DNA of 64,000 bases. It comes from Planctomycetia bacterium. Its GTDB lineage: Bacteria; Planctomycetota; Planctomycetia; Pirellulales; Thermoguttaceae. Where the stretch lies: contig JAUNSU010000001.1 in the NCBI GenBank assembly GCA_030539035.1, forward strand, positions 6,700 to 70,699. Reading direction: 5' to 3'. Position numbers and translations under genes: made by a program. The notes beneath the pieces are model-generated. The model saw only the letters and a list, made by a program, of their open reading frames with translations, ran no database searches and was not told the DNA's origin. The stretch's first letter is position 1. Each line of letters begins with the position of its first letter. Positions 54,301-62,629 of the stretch are shown piece by piece.

Positions 54301-54542
54301 CCTTTCGGACCGTCTGTAAGAAACTCAACACCGACTTTAAATCGGTAAAGAGAGTTGGGAACAACCGGAAACGAAGAACTGCTCCATCCGCCGGTTTCTC
54401 CTGCCGCGAAAAGATCAAGGGTCTTTCCTGTCTGGACTCCCGCCTTTGATGAGGAGATCTTCCATTTAAGCGGTTCCGCCGATTGCAAGGAACTGCCAAG
54501 AATCAAAAAGACCACAAGGGAAATAAAAAATCGGTTTTTCAT
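51390..54542 (-). CDS. Secreted GH123/DUF4091-like glycoside hydrolase
   Basis: Exported protein of 1050 aa with a signal peptide (MKNRFFISLVVFLILGSSLQ, cleavage near SAEP). The first 500 or so residues contain beta-sandwich segments. The part from about 490 onward resembles the DUF4091/GH123 catalytic region: LEIPYQLEVWDFALPK, a TIM-barrel segment, and the acidic pair in YAYWFDEPDEKD (Asp790-Glu791). In GH123 beta-N-acetylgalactosaminidases an adjacent Asp-Glu pair acts in substrate-assisted catalysis. The end (SIRWEILREGIEDYEMLTIL) is the usual C-terminus of DUF4091 proteins. The likely role is breakdown of host or algal glycans outside the cytoplasm. A possible promoter with TGATATAAT lies about 107 bp upstream. 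Confidence 0.82.
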   Translation of the reverse strand: MKNRFFISLVVFLILGSSLQSAEPLKWKISSSKAGVQTGKTLDLFAAGETGGWSSSSFPVVPNSLYRFKVGVEFLTDGPKGSLPMGLGGLSRDYTISTDFGKTFKEFSHVLFTSSEMNRASFVLRHWYATGSFRFHQPELIPVDPVYTLIESKGSSDPQYLPLGNNESIINGQYRFNGFGRVEDGNFSRPLVSSTASFNTNRWCLYKNQSVVYRFCLQPIRLTSRSSADPNASANGNPINPEAAAALPFSGGSVEINVGYYIGGRCIVEGSIDGKSWKELGSNSQKGSICCKIDSALFGQKKDLSDLWIRMSVQNDEKGKTTLQIDSMKVLLDLKDKNYAGQGSTCFAEKKSKDLQTEKTFKTGPYFIDPEMNFVYFVQNQSKKPLSWAPVFSVRSPDKAQSVQQLPVVKTMIPSESTAIVRQKVPSDLTEYELSADLDTSLAVSFKFPAILLSNCAKGIPDLKGKSGSTSVFWCEPENKILKRTKAARSMPKETIKIAAPKNDFESFQIVLRRDANTKDLVGLKGKASDLIDEKGNRISSSKIQLRYAYYHFVERTTDSEGLVADWPDALVPMKKGSDGYGSPLNIQAGCNFPIWITVSIDESVQSGIYRGSVSLNDSKGELALEIPYQLEVWDFALPKINRLETAFGLSAGTIVQYHNCKTKEDQRAVYELYLKNFGEHRISPYDPAPFDSYSVKWNTTANPPAADLDLSHYIPEMKRVFDKYHFTNFRLHLHGMGGGTFEKRYPPQIGKFDESTKEYKLLFSDYLNKLQTELEKAGLLKGAYAYWFDEPDEKDYEFVADGFARLKKYGPKISRMLTEEPGSKLCDILDQKGTSLDIWCPVSSNFSSSEAEKRMEKKERFWWYVCTGPKAPYCTLFIDHPGTEMRVWLWQTYKRKIGGILVWASNYWTSRSAFPKSPQNPYLDPMGYVSSSAINTKAYWGNGDGRFVYPPLAAAVPGLNNGKPILEEPVCSIRWEILREGIEDYEMLTILSDLIKKNEKRLTPDQKSKIEALFQFDSITKSMISFTKVPGPIYQKRAAIAQMIIELQK

Positions 54543-54648
54543 TTTTTGTTTTTTTCCTGAAATGGTGATGGCGAGAAACCGGAGCGGTCCCCGATTTACT
54601 GAATTTGAGAAAATGGGAAGTAAACCACGATTTCTTCCCGCTGAGTGT

Positions 54649-54657
54649 ATTATATCA
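54649..54657 (-). promoter_or_regulatory. Extended -10 (TGATATAAT) upstream of the GH123-like gene
   Basis: On the minus strand TGATATAAT occupies 54657-54649, about 105 bp before the start at 54542. No good -35 is seen at 17 bp (a T-run only). The same nine bases occur before ftsH and the GH2 gene. Confidence 0.4.
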
Positions 54658-54730
54658 GAAACGAAGAGAGAAAAAAAGAACCGCGTCTCTTAAATCGAAG
54701 ATTATCGAAGATTACCGCGAATTTATTGAC

Positions 54731-54780
54731 GCAGGCCCGTAATGGAGTAAGCGGCGGTGAACGAAATGAGGGAACGAACC
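54731..54780. repeat. Dispersed repeat (family C), copy 1
   Basis: GCAGGCCCGTAATGGAGTAA and the following GCG..GAACG[AG]AAT.AGGGAAC match GCAAGCCCGTAATGAAGTGA and its continuation at 61817-61860. It lies between the GH123-like gene and typA. The remainder of 54543-54834 contains only the upstream promoter region. Confidence 0.6.
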
Positions 54781-54834
54781 GGTCCTTAATGAACAAAAAT
54801 TTCTGTTCCCTCTGCGAAAACCGGAGGTTTATGA

Positions 54835-56652
54835 TCAGGAGGCGCGATAAGCGCGGCGGCGATCCACTTCTTTAAGGAGGATCTTTCGGAGCCGAATTGA
54901 TTTCGGGGTTACCTCGACCAGTTCATCGTCCTCAATATACTCGAGAGATTCTTCCAGGGTCATTTTGACCGCGGGCTTGAGAATGATGTTTCGATCGCTT
55001 CCGGAAGCACGCATATTAGTCAATTTTTTCTCTTTGGTGGGATTGACATCCATATCGCCCGTTCGGGCATTTTCTCCGACAACCATTCCTTCATAGACGA
55101 CATCGCCGGGAGAGACAAAGAGACGCGATCGGGCCTGAAGTCCATCGAGTGCAAAAGCATTTGCGCGGCCGGGAACACAGGAAACAAGAACACCGTTCGG
55201 ACGGCTCGGAATCGCTTCTTCACGCGGTTTATAGCATTCAAAACGATGATTGATCACGGCTGTTCCCTGGGTAGCGGTGAGCATTCGCGTTCGCAGTCCG
55301 ATCAAACCTCGGGCCGGAATCGAAAAGATCAGCATGGTAAAATTCCCTCGCGGCGACATTTCCAGAAGCTGTCCGCGGCGGCTGCCCGCCATTTCCATGA
55401 TAGGTCCGGTCATGTTTTCCGGGACTTCGACCACAAGTGTTTCAAACGGCTCTTCGACCACGCCATTCTTCTTTTTAAAGATCACTTCGGGCTTTCCGAC
55501 AGAAAGTTCATACTGCTCGCGGCGCATCGTTTCTATCAGGACGGAAAGATGGAGAACACCGCGACCGGAAACGACAAACTGATCCGAATTTTCGATCGCT
55601 TCAACTCTCAATGCGACATTTCTTTCCAGTTCACGGAGCAATCGATCGCGAATATGGCGCGTAGTAACATACTTTCCCTCTGTTCCGGCAAGAGGCGATG
55701 AATTGATTCCAAAGGTCATTCGCAGCGTCGGTTCATCGACCGAGATCCGGGGCATTCGGCGCGGATGGATCGGCGATGTCAATGTATCTCCGATCTCGAC
55801 AAAAGGAAGTCCGACAACCGCGACAATATCGCCCGCGTCTGCTTCATGGACTTCCGATCGGCCCAGATTGCTGAATGTATAGAGAAAAACGATCTTTCCC
55901 GGTGTTGATTGATCGTCTTTTTGCATTACCTGGATCGTTTGTCCTTTACGGATCGTTCCCGACTGGACCCTTCCAATCGCGATTCGGCCGACAAATTCGG
56001 ACCAGTCGATTGTGGTAACCAGCATCTGAAGAGGTTCTTCAAGTTCGACAAGAGGAGCAGGGATCTTTTCCAGAATCAGATCCAGCAGCGGAAGGATCGA
56101 ATCGGTTCGGACATCGGGATCATCGGTCGCGTATCCTTCTTTTGTACTTGCGAAGATATACGGAAATTCAGCGATATCATCATCGGCGCCCAAATTGATG
56201 AAGAGATCGAACATCTCATCGACGACCTCTTTTGCGCGGGAATCTTTTCGATCGATTTTATTGATCACAACGATCGGTTTAAGTCCGAGTTCGAGGGCCT
56301 TGCTCAGAACAAAACGGGTCTGCGGCATCGGTCCTTCCGCGGCATCCACGAGAACCAGACAGCCGTCGGCCATTTGAAGAACGCGTTCGACTTCCCCTCC
56401 GAAATCGGCGTGCCCCGGGGTGTCCATGATGTTGATCTTAACCCCTTTGTAGTTGACCGCGATATTTTTCGCAAGGATCGTGATTCCCCGTTCCCGTTCG
56501 AGATCGTTTGAATCAAGGATCTGTTCGCCCTGAAGCTGATTGTCCCTGTGCTCCACGCATTGACGCAAAAGACAGTCAACCAATGTCGTTTTTCCATGAT
56601 CGACATGGGCAATAATAGCGATATTTCTTAAATCCTGGCGTCTTTCCGACAT
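54835..56652 (-). CDS. typA: Ribosome-associated GTPase TypA/BipA
   Basis: Translational GTPase of the elongation-factor family, linked to 50S assembly and stress or cold responses. The G domain is at the N-terminus: HVDHGKTTL (G1, about 16-24), RERGITI (G2), DTPGHADFGGE (G3) and NKIDRKD (G4). Domains II, III and V follow, then the TypA-specific C-terminal domain, with QGTAVINHRF and GDVVYEGMVVGENA. Length (605 aa) is standard. It is a single gene on the minus strand; the upstream DNA contains the 128-bp tandem repeat. Confidence 0.97.
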   Translation of the reverse strand: MSERRQDLRNIAIIAHVDHGKTTLVDCLLRQCVEHRDNQLQGEQILDSNDLERERGITILAKNIAVNYKGVKINIMDTPGHADFGGEVERVLQMADGCLVLVDAAEGPMPQTRFVLSKALELGLKPIVVINKIDRKDSRAKEVVDEMFDLFINLGADDDIAEFPYIFASTKEGYATDDPDVRTDSILPLLDLILEKIPAPLVELEEPLQMLVTTIDWSEFVGRIAIGRVQSGTIRKGQTIQVMQKDDQSTPGKIVFLYTFSNLGRSEVHEADAGDIVAVVGLPFVEIGDTLTSPIHPRRMPRISVDEPTLRMTFGINSSPLAGTEGKYVTTRHIRDRLLRELERNVALRVEAIENSDQFVVSGRGVLHLSVLIETMRREQYELSVGKPEVIFKKKNGVVEEPFETLVVEVPENMTGPIMEMAGSRRGQLLEMSPRGNFTMLIFSIPARGLIGLRTRMLTATQGTAVINHRFECYKPREEAIPSRPNGVLVSCVPGRANAFALDGLQARSRLFVSPGDVVYEGMVVGENARTGDMDVNPTKEKKLTNMRASGSDRNIILKPAVKMTLEESLEYIEDDELVEVTPKSIRLRKILLKEVDRRRAYRAS

Positions 56653-56823
56653 GATGGCGAGCTGTCCTTTCCCGGTTCAACTTAATATCCGGTAATGATC
56701 TTATTAGTAAATCAAATATAAGATCACTTCCCGGACCTGAACCGCCCAATGAATGATAAAACACGGAGTCAATTCTACTAATCCTACCGCAAATCGAACT
56801 TTTTTCAAGGTCCTGTCCCCGAG

Positions 56824-57245
56824 CCGCAGATTTATTTTTTAGTTGGATTTTCGAAAAATTTTTGGTTTGTTCGTTTAGGCTCTTTTTGGAACCACGGATG
56901 AACACGGATAAGCACGGATGGGCCTTTTGGCGGATCTGGGCCAGTTCTGAACCGCGGATTTATTTTTTAGTTGGATTTTCGAAAAATTTTTGGTTTGTTC
57001 GTTTAGGCTCTTTTTGGAACCACGGATGAACACGGATAAGCACGGATGGGCCTTTTGGCGGATCTGGGCCAGTTCTGAACCGCGGATTTATTTTTTAGTT
57101 GGATTTTCGAAAAATTTTTGGTTTGTTCGTTTAGGCTCTTTTGGAACCACAGATGGACACGGATAAGCACGGATGGGCCTTTTGGCGGATCAGGGGTCTG
57201 TTCTGAACCGCGGATTTATTTTTAGTTGGATTAGCCGATCTGCGG
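56824..57245. repeat. 128-bp tandem repeat, three full copies and one partial
   Basis: Copies begin at 56824, 56952, 57080 and 57208, each with CCGC[AG]GATTTATTTTTTAG, an exact period of 128. Copies 1 and 2 are nearly identical and copy 3 has a few changes. The fourth breaks off after about 28 bases and merges with the stop of the DUF1207 gene. Each full unit contains CCACGGATGAACACGGATAA or a close variant, the dispersed CACGGAT word. No coding potential. 56653-56823 holds only the upstream region of typA. Confidence 0.9.
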
Positions 57246-58373
57246 TTAAAAATCGAACCAGAGTCCATATCCGATCTGTTTTTCCATCCGATTATAGAAT
57301 TGATATTGATCGGCGTGTCCGGACATCATATAAAGACCGGTCCGAAGAGTATGCTGATAAAGAGTTTTCCATTGCCAGCCGGCTTCAAAGGCAACATAAG
57401 TATTCCAATCGTTTTCCTCATTCCAGTTCAAATGAACGGCGGCAAACGGGGATCCGTGAACACCGGGAAGCAAAATGGGACTGTACTCGGCGCCCGCTTC
57501 AAGCTGCCAAGGTTCCGCGCCGTCTTTTGTATAGAATCCGTAATCGCCTCCGAGATAGAAACGCCAATTCGCGTCGGGCCGATAGGCAACTCCGAACATA
57601 AGACAGTCCCGAACGTAATTACGCCGATAAACTTCACCGGTCTCTTTATAATGTTCGACGATCCATTCATCGCCCATATGGGAACTGATGTGATAATATC
57701 CCAGTTTCCATTCGAAATGATCTTTTCGATAGGCCAGCGGAATTCCGAACCGATAATCGGTTCCATGAATGTCCCGTACTTCATTCAAGGTTAATCGAGC
57801 CAGCGCGGCCCCTTCCAGATCGATCTGGAATCCTTCCGGATAGAGGCGGCTCTGATTTCCAAAGCGAAGTAAAGGGATCTTTCCGCCGAGAACAGGATCC
57901 CAATAATCTCTTCCCAATTTATCTTCATGAACGAAATGGATTCCGAGTCGAGCTTCCCGATTACTTGCGAAATACGATCGGAACAGCTCTCCTTCCGGCA
58001 TCCATTTCCATTTCCAGGGCGCGGAAGAGTCGATCGGCAGATCGGGCCCTTGGCCGGGAATCTGCTTGCGCAATTCCGAATCCCATCGGGCAAATGGAAG
58101 TTCTTCTGATGTATAAACTGAATCGTCCGCGTAAGATGGATAATTAGACTTGTAAGAAATAGGATCCGCGTGGACTTCCCTGGATTCAAGACCCGGTTCG
58201 TAAAAAACTTCGGACGGCATTTCAAAATCCGCCTGTTCCGCTCTCTGATTCCATAAGGATTCCCTGTCCGATCCGAAAAGATTCGGCTGGGAACATAATA
58301 ATAAAGCAATACTTGCCGAAAGCAGGTGCAGGTAAATATAATAGATTTTCTTTGAAGTAAACATTGTCTTCAT
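57246..58373 (-). CDS. DUF1207 family outer-membrane-type protein
   Basis: A signal sequence (YIYLHLLSASIALLLCS) is followed by a hydrophilic linker and, from about residue 90, the DUF1207 pattern: ELPFARWDSELRKQ, NREARLGIHFVHEDK, GGKIPLLRFG and a C-terminal series of amphipathic beta-strands (FYLGGDYGFYTKDG, TYVAFEAGWQWKT, RTGLYMMSG) ending in an aromatic residue (Phe). This fits a small beta-barrel in the outer membrane; the domain is common in planctomycetes and its function is unknown. A good sigma-70-like promoter lies at 58477-58505. Its stop codon directly touches the partial fourth copy of the 128-bp repeat. Confidence 0.82.
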   Translation of the reverse strand: MKTMFTSKKIYYIYLHLLSASIALLLCSQPNLFGSDRESLWNQRAEQADFEMPSEVFYEPGLESREVHADPISYKSNYPSYADDSVYTSEELPFARWDSELRKQIPGQGPDLPIDSSAPWKWKWMPEGELFRSYFASNREARLGIHFVHEDKLGRDYWDPVLGGKIPLLRFGNQSRLYPEGFQIDLEGAALARLTLNEVRDIHGTDYRFGIPLAYRKDHFEWKLGYYHISSHMGDEWIVEHYKETGEVYRRNYVRDCLMFGVAYRPDANWRFYLGGDYGFYTKDGAEPWQLEAGAEYSPILLPGVHGSPFAAVHLNWNEENDWNTYVAFEAGWQWKTLYQHTLRTGLYMMSGHADQYQFYNRMEKQIGYGLWFDF

Positions 58374-58476
58374 TGTTTAAACATCAGGAATCCATGATAT
58401 TTTGTTTGGTTGGATAAAACATATTCCCGGATTTACGAAAGGAAAGGCCCTTTCTCCAGGAACAAATAGTTTATGT

Positions 58477-58505
58477 ATGATAACCAATTATCTCCGTCGG
58501 GTCAA
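58477..58505 (-). promoter_or_regulatory. Putative promoter of the DUF1207 gene
   Basis: Minus strand: TTGACC (58505-58500), 17 bp, TATCAT (58482-58477), about 100 bp before the start at 58373. Confidence 0.55.
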
Positions 58506-58551
58506 GGGAAATTTCAAATACCTAAAGGAAATATTTGATATTTATCGACTC

Positions 58552-58584
58552 AACCTGTCTGAATATGGATAATTCAGACAGGTT
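58552..58584. terminator. Perfect 13-bp hairpin downstream of the GH2 gene
   Basis: AACCTGTCTGAAT (58552-58564) and ATTCAGACAGGTT (58572-58584) pair perfectly with a 7-nt loop, about 50 bp past the GH2 stop. There is no U-tract. Confidence 0.55.
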
Positions 58585-58635
58585 TGAAAGAATAGATAAA
58601 CAGATCTTGTCGCTTTAAATCAATAAGCGATGGGA

Positions 58636-61545
58636 TCAGCGGCCCATGAACGCTTTGGAAAGGTTGACAGAAGAACTCGCAACTCCTTTGGAGGAGACCT
58701 TTACCTGAACGGATCCCGGATTTTTCGAGGAGCGTAAAACGATCATTGCCTTTCCGAAGAAAAGGGGATGTTCCGCGTCGGTGATCCGATCATATCCGAT
58801 CGGGTTTCCGTTTCCGATTCCGACGAGATCCGCCGGACCGGTTAATTGAACGGAGATCGTTCGTGTATCAAGCGGACAAGGATTTCCTTCTGAATCGACA
58901 GTTTCCGCGAGGATGTAGATGAGATCATCATCGGAGCGGAAGACCGTTTTTTCCGGTGTCAATCGGATCTTGACGGGCGCTTGGGCCGTTTTTACCATTT
59001 CTCGTCCGATCTCCTTGCCGTTTTTCCATGCGACTGCTTCCAGTGTTCCCGGCTGATATTCGACATCTTCCCAGCGGATCCGATATTTATCGATTGCTTC
59101 ATAATACTCCGGGAGCCGATTCGATTCCACCGGTTTGTCGTCGAGAACCATGGAACGGACGGAGGCCCAGATTCCCGGCTTCAAGGCTTTGAAAACGACC
59201 TTGAAGTATTGGGCGGGGATCGGCTGTTCGAAATAAAGTATTTTACTCGATCCGGACTCGGTGAATTCTTTTTGCGAGCAGACGTTTTTCCAGTTCAAAC
59301 CATCGGAAGAGACCATGAGATCAAATTGATATTTACTGAGGGCGTTTTCGAAAACGACTTCCCAGCAGGAGATCTTTTTTACAGATCCCAGATCAACAGT
59401 CAACCATTGATCCGGCGACGGGCTGGATGCGCACCATCGAGTTGATCGATCAGGATCCAATACGTTCTCCGCTTTATTATGGATTCCTCTTGGATCTTTT
59501 CGTTCTTCACTGCTTGCAGATACTTTGGTTTTTGGATTGACGGCGATATTCCTTCGCGTTGGAAGTTCTTTGAGTTTGGATTTTTTCCCAAGAGATTTTC
59601 CGTTCAGGAAGAGCTCCGCGCAGTCGCCGTTGGTATAGACATAAACCGGGATCTTTTTCAGGCCGGAATTTTCCCAATTCCAATGGGGAAGGATATGAAC
59701 GGTTGTTTTTTCGGGATTCCAATAGCTTCGATAAATGAAAAAGCGGTCTTTCGGGATTCCGCAAAGATCAACGATTCCGAAATAGCTGCTTCGGGCTTCC
59801 TCATTGAACGGAGAGGGTTCACCGAGATAATCGAATCCGGTCCATACGAATTCGCCCGCGCAGTAGGTATCATTGGCCATTCGTTCAAATTCCGGGTCGG
59901 GAATATCGCCCCAGGGAACGGAGGAAAAATCGTATCCGTCTACTTGAATCGTCTTTTTATTATAGATCGCCTTCCCTTTTGGATGAGGGAGTTCGTAGTA
60001 TCCGCGCGTTGAGACTGCGGAAGCCGATTCACTGTAGACGAGAGCCATCTTCGGATAGACTTTGCGCGCGTTCTGATATTGCGCATTGTAATTCCAGCCG
60101 GTAATGTCAAGAGAATCGCGGACTCCGTTCGCACAGGTTCCGCTCACACAGCATCCGAGTCCGACTTGACGCGTCGTATCGTATTTTCTGAAGCAGTCCG
60201 CCGCGTATTTGACCCGATCCGCCGCTTTGTTGTCCGGATTTGAACTTCCGATCTTGTTTCCTTCGATATCCGTGATCTCATTGCCGATCGACCACATGGA
60301 AACAGAAGGACGATTCCTGTCCCGATTGACGAATTGTCGAACTTGCCGATCGATGAAGGGCTCGAAGTTCTTTTGATCAAGAAGATCCGCCGTGTTGTTC
60401 CATTTATCGAACAGTTCGTTCCATACGATGAAACCGAGTCGATCACACGCGTCCATAAAGGCGGGAGAATTCGGATTATGGCTCGTTCGAACCGCGTTGA
60501 CGCCCATATCTTTCATGATGAGGAGCTGCCGTTCAATCGCGGCCGGATGGGACGCGGCGCCGAGAATTCCCTGATCATGATGAAGATCGACTCCGTAAAG
60601 CTGGAGCCGTTTCCCGTTCAGATAAAATCCGTCGTCCGCCGTATACTTCACCGTTCGAATTCCGAAAGGGAACACGATTTCATCGCAGAGTTTTTGATCC
60701 GCGTACAATTTGGCCTGAACCGCGTAAAGTGCGGGGGAGTCCGGACTCCAGAGAATGGGATCCGGGATCAGCTCTTCAAAGCAAACAGATCCGGAATCAA
60801 TTGATCGTGTAAAGGAAAAAGATTTTTTCGTCTTCGGATGAACAAAAACGATCTTCGCGGAAAGATTGGACTTTCCTTTTTGTTCCGGAGTAATTTTTAC
60901 ATGGATTTTCGCTTTGTCCGGATCGATTTGCGCGGTGGAGATGAAAACAGCGCCTTCGGGGAACCATGCGATTTTCGAACGCTTGATCATTTGAACGGAC
61001 CGGTAAATTCCCGCGCCGGGATACCATCGGGATCCATGCTGACGGGTATCGCATCGAACCTGAATTGTATTTTTCGAACCGAATTTGAGATAAGGGGTTG
61101 CGTCGATCTGGAAGCCGAGATAGCCGTAGTCCCATCCGCCCGCGTATTTACCGTTTATATAGACTTCCGGAAAGGCCATACAGCCTCCGAAATCGAAGAT
61201 CACGGCTTTATTTGCGTCTTTTTGATCGAGATCAAAGGATTTAGTGTAGAGTCCGGCTCCGCGCCAAGGGAGTTTTCCTGTTCCGCCGTTTTTATCTTTC
61301 GCGTTGAACGGTCCGCTGATCGCCCAATCGTGCGGAAGACGAACGGAAATCGATTTTTCATACTGTTCGATCTCCAACGGATCGCCCGGCTTTTTCATAT
61401 TGACCGGAGTTTTTCGTGCTCCGTCCGCTTTGACCGATTGAAAGGTCCAATCGTCGTTGAAATCGGTTGTTGTTCGGACAGGCTCCGCTCCCTGGACAAA
61501 GGAGACCAGCGCCAGTGTACACAAAAATAGAAGGACTCTCTTCAT
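58636..61545 (-). CDS. Secreted GH2 beta-galactosidase with inserted discoidin-type module
   Basis: Exported 969-aa glycoside hydrolase family 2 enzyme (signal MKRVLLFLCTLALVSFVQGA). Order: sugar-binding jelly-roll domain (about 25-200, LPHDWAISGPF, YGYLGFQIDAT), immunoglobulin-like domain, TIM barrel with the acid/base Glu423 in WSIGNEITD and the probable nucleophile Glu506 in VYSESAS, then a DUF4982-like region (NGDCAELFLNGKSLGKKS). An F5/8-C-type insert follows (about 670-830, DRSTRWCASS, WLTVDLGSVKKISCWEV), and the final region has Ig-like folds. This is the layout of Bacteroides/planctomycete GH2 enzymes acting on complex glycans; beta-galactosidase is the most common activity but is not proven. 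A consensus promoter lies about 120 bp upstream. Confidence 0.93.
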   Translation of the reverse strand: MKRVLLFLCTLALVSFVQGAEPVRTTTDFNDDWTFQSVKADGARKTPVNMKKPGDPLEIEQYEKSISVRLPHDWAISGPFNAKDKNGGTGKLPWRGAGLYTKSFDLDQKDANKAVIFDFGGCMAFPEVYINGKYAGGWDYGYLGFQIDATPYLKFGSKNTIQVRCDTRQHGSRWYPGAGIYRSVQMIKRSKIAWFPEGAVFISTAQIDPDKAKIHVKITPEQKGKSNLSAKIVFVHPKTKKSFSFTRSIDSGSVCFEELIPDPILWSPDSPALYAVQAKLYADQKLCDEIVFPFGIRTVKYTADDGFYLNGKRLQLYGVDLHHDQGILGAASHPAAIERQLLIMKDMGVNAVRTSHNPNSPAFMDACDRLGFIVWNELFDKWNNTADLLDQKNFEPFIDRQVRQFVNRDRNRPSVSMWSIGNEITDIEGNKIGSSNPDNKAADRVKYAADCFRKYDTTRQVGLGCCVSGTCANGVRDSLDITGWNYNAQYQNARKVYPKMALVYSESASAVSTRGYYELPHPKGKAIYNKKTIQVDGYDFSSVPWGDIPDPEFERMANDTYCAGEFVWTGFDYLGEPSPFNEEARSSYFGIVDLCGIPKDRFFIYRSYWNPEKTTVHILPHWNWENSGLKKIPVYVYTNGDCAELFLNGKSLGKKSKLKELPTRRNIAVNPKTKVSASSEERKDPRGIHNKAENVLDPDRSTRWCASSPSPDQWLTVDLGSVKKISCWEVVFENALSKYQFDLMVSSDGLNWKNVCSQKEFTESGSSKILYFEQPIPAQYFKVVFKALKPGIWASVRSMVLDDKPVESNRLPEYYEAIDKYRIRWEDVEYQPGTLEAVAWKNGKEIGREMVKTAQAPVKIRLTPEKTVFRSDDDLIYILAETVDSEGNPCPLDTRTISVQLTGPADLVGIGNGNPIGYDRITDAEHPLFFGKAMIVLRSSKNPGSVQVKVSSKGVASSSVNLSKAFMGR

Positions 61546-61663
61546 GATAGAATTCTCTTTCTCTTGTCTTTGGAAATTTTCTGAAGGTCTATGAAATGGA
61601 GCGAAGTTCCGTTTTTTGAATCATTGCATGAGTCGTATCGGCGTACTTTTCCTCCGGACTTCC

Positions 61664-61692
61664 ATTATATCAAGAGAATTTTTGAATGTCAA
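61664..61692 (-). promoter_or_regulatory. Consensus sigma-70-type promoter of the GH2 gene
   Basis: Minus strand: TTGACA (61692-61687), exactly 17 bp, TATAAT (61669-61664), with TGA before the -10 (extended -10). Both hexamers are perfect. The leader is about 110 nt. Such a strong core promoter suggests either high expression or a need for a repressor. Confidence 0.85.
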
Positions 61693-61739
61693 CAAGAGTA
61701 AATTCGGACATTGGCTTTACAAAGAGGTACCTTCACCGC

Positions 61740-62629
61740 CCTGAGGAGTTCCCATTCCGCCCCGCAGATTTATTTTTTTGTTGGTTTAGCCAATAAGCGT
61801 TGCCGGGCGGCCGACCGCAAGCCCGTAATGAAGTGAGCGAAGCGAACGGAATTAGGGAACTTATAATTAGTGATTAGTGAATAGTGGGGGAACAACGTCT
61901 CCGGCGCTTGGTTAATGGGTGATTATCGTTTTTTAGAAATTTTAACCCTTTTACAGAGCGACGGCGTTACCGCCGGGTGTCCGGGACGAACACCCTCCCA
62001 ACGCTCGGATTCCAACCGCACACACAAATCTTTGTTTTTCTCCACTTCCCCGGGTTAATGGGTGATTAACTCTTTTAAAAATTCTACGTTTATCGAGGAG
62101 GGCCCTCTGGTGTTGCCGTTGGGAAAGAGCGGCCGAAAGACCAGCCTGGAACAGGCGGCACCATGCATAACCCCATGCGCAAGCATGGGGTATAGACCTC
62201 GCGCTCCAAGAGCATCGAAGATGCGGCACAATAAAAAAGAGTAAAACAAAAATCCTTGAGAAGAATTCGAATCACAACGTTTTTTAGAGATTTTAACTCT
62301 TCGACCACGGCGGCGTTGCCGCCGGGTGCCCGGAACGAGCACCCTCCCAGCGCTCGGATTCAAACCGTGTTCCGGGAGCCTTGTTTTTCTCGGATTCCCC
62401 GGTCTTCTCAAAAAACATCGCTTTTCAAAAAAAACATCCGTGGTTATCCGTGAATATCCGTGGTTTCAAAAAGGGGATGGGACTCCTGGGACGACAGGAA
62501 CAGCTGTGACAGCTGGGACTATTGAATCTGCGGTTTAAAATCTCAACGCTTTTAGAAAATGAACATCGCTCGGGGTGTCCGGGACGATCGCCCTCCGTAT
62601 GCGGCTGCGCCGCTGATCCCCGCTAAACA
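61740..62629. repeat. Repeat island between the GH2 gene and the envelope-protein gene
   Basis: A gene-free stretch built from dispersed repeats. CGCAGATTTATTTTTTTGTTGG near 61763 is related to the 128-bp tandem unit. 61817-61860 is family C copy 2. ATTAGTGATTAGTG follows near 61869. Family B copies lie at 61969-62018 and 62307-62368, with a partial copy from 62571 into the 3' end of the next gene. The words TTAATGGGTGATTA occur at 61911 and 62056, and the CACGGAT/ATCCGTG cluster is at 62430-62465. Short open frames here lack ribosome-binding sites and coding composition. The 61546-61739 part holds the GH2 promoter. Confidence 0.75.

Noticed and set aside
56824-57245. CRISPR array
   Set aside because: The 128-bp units are repeated in full with no unique spacers between short repeats, and no cas gene is present.
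61951-62538. Short frames in the repeat island
   Set aside because: They consist of translated repeat motifs and have no ribosome-binding site or family similarity.
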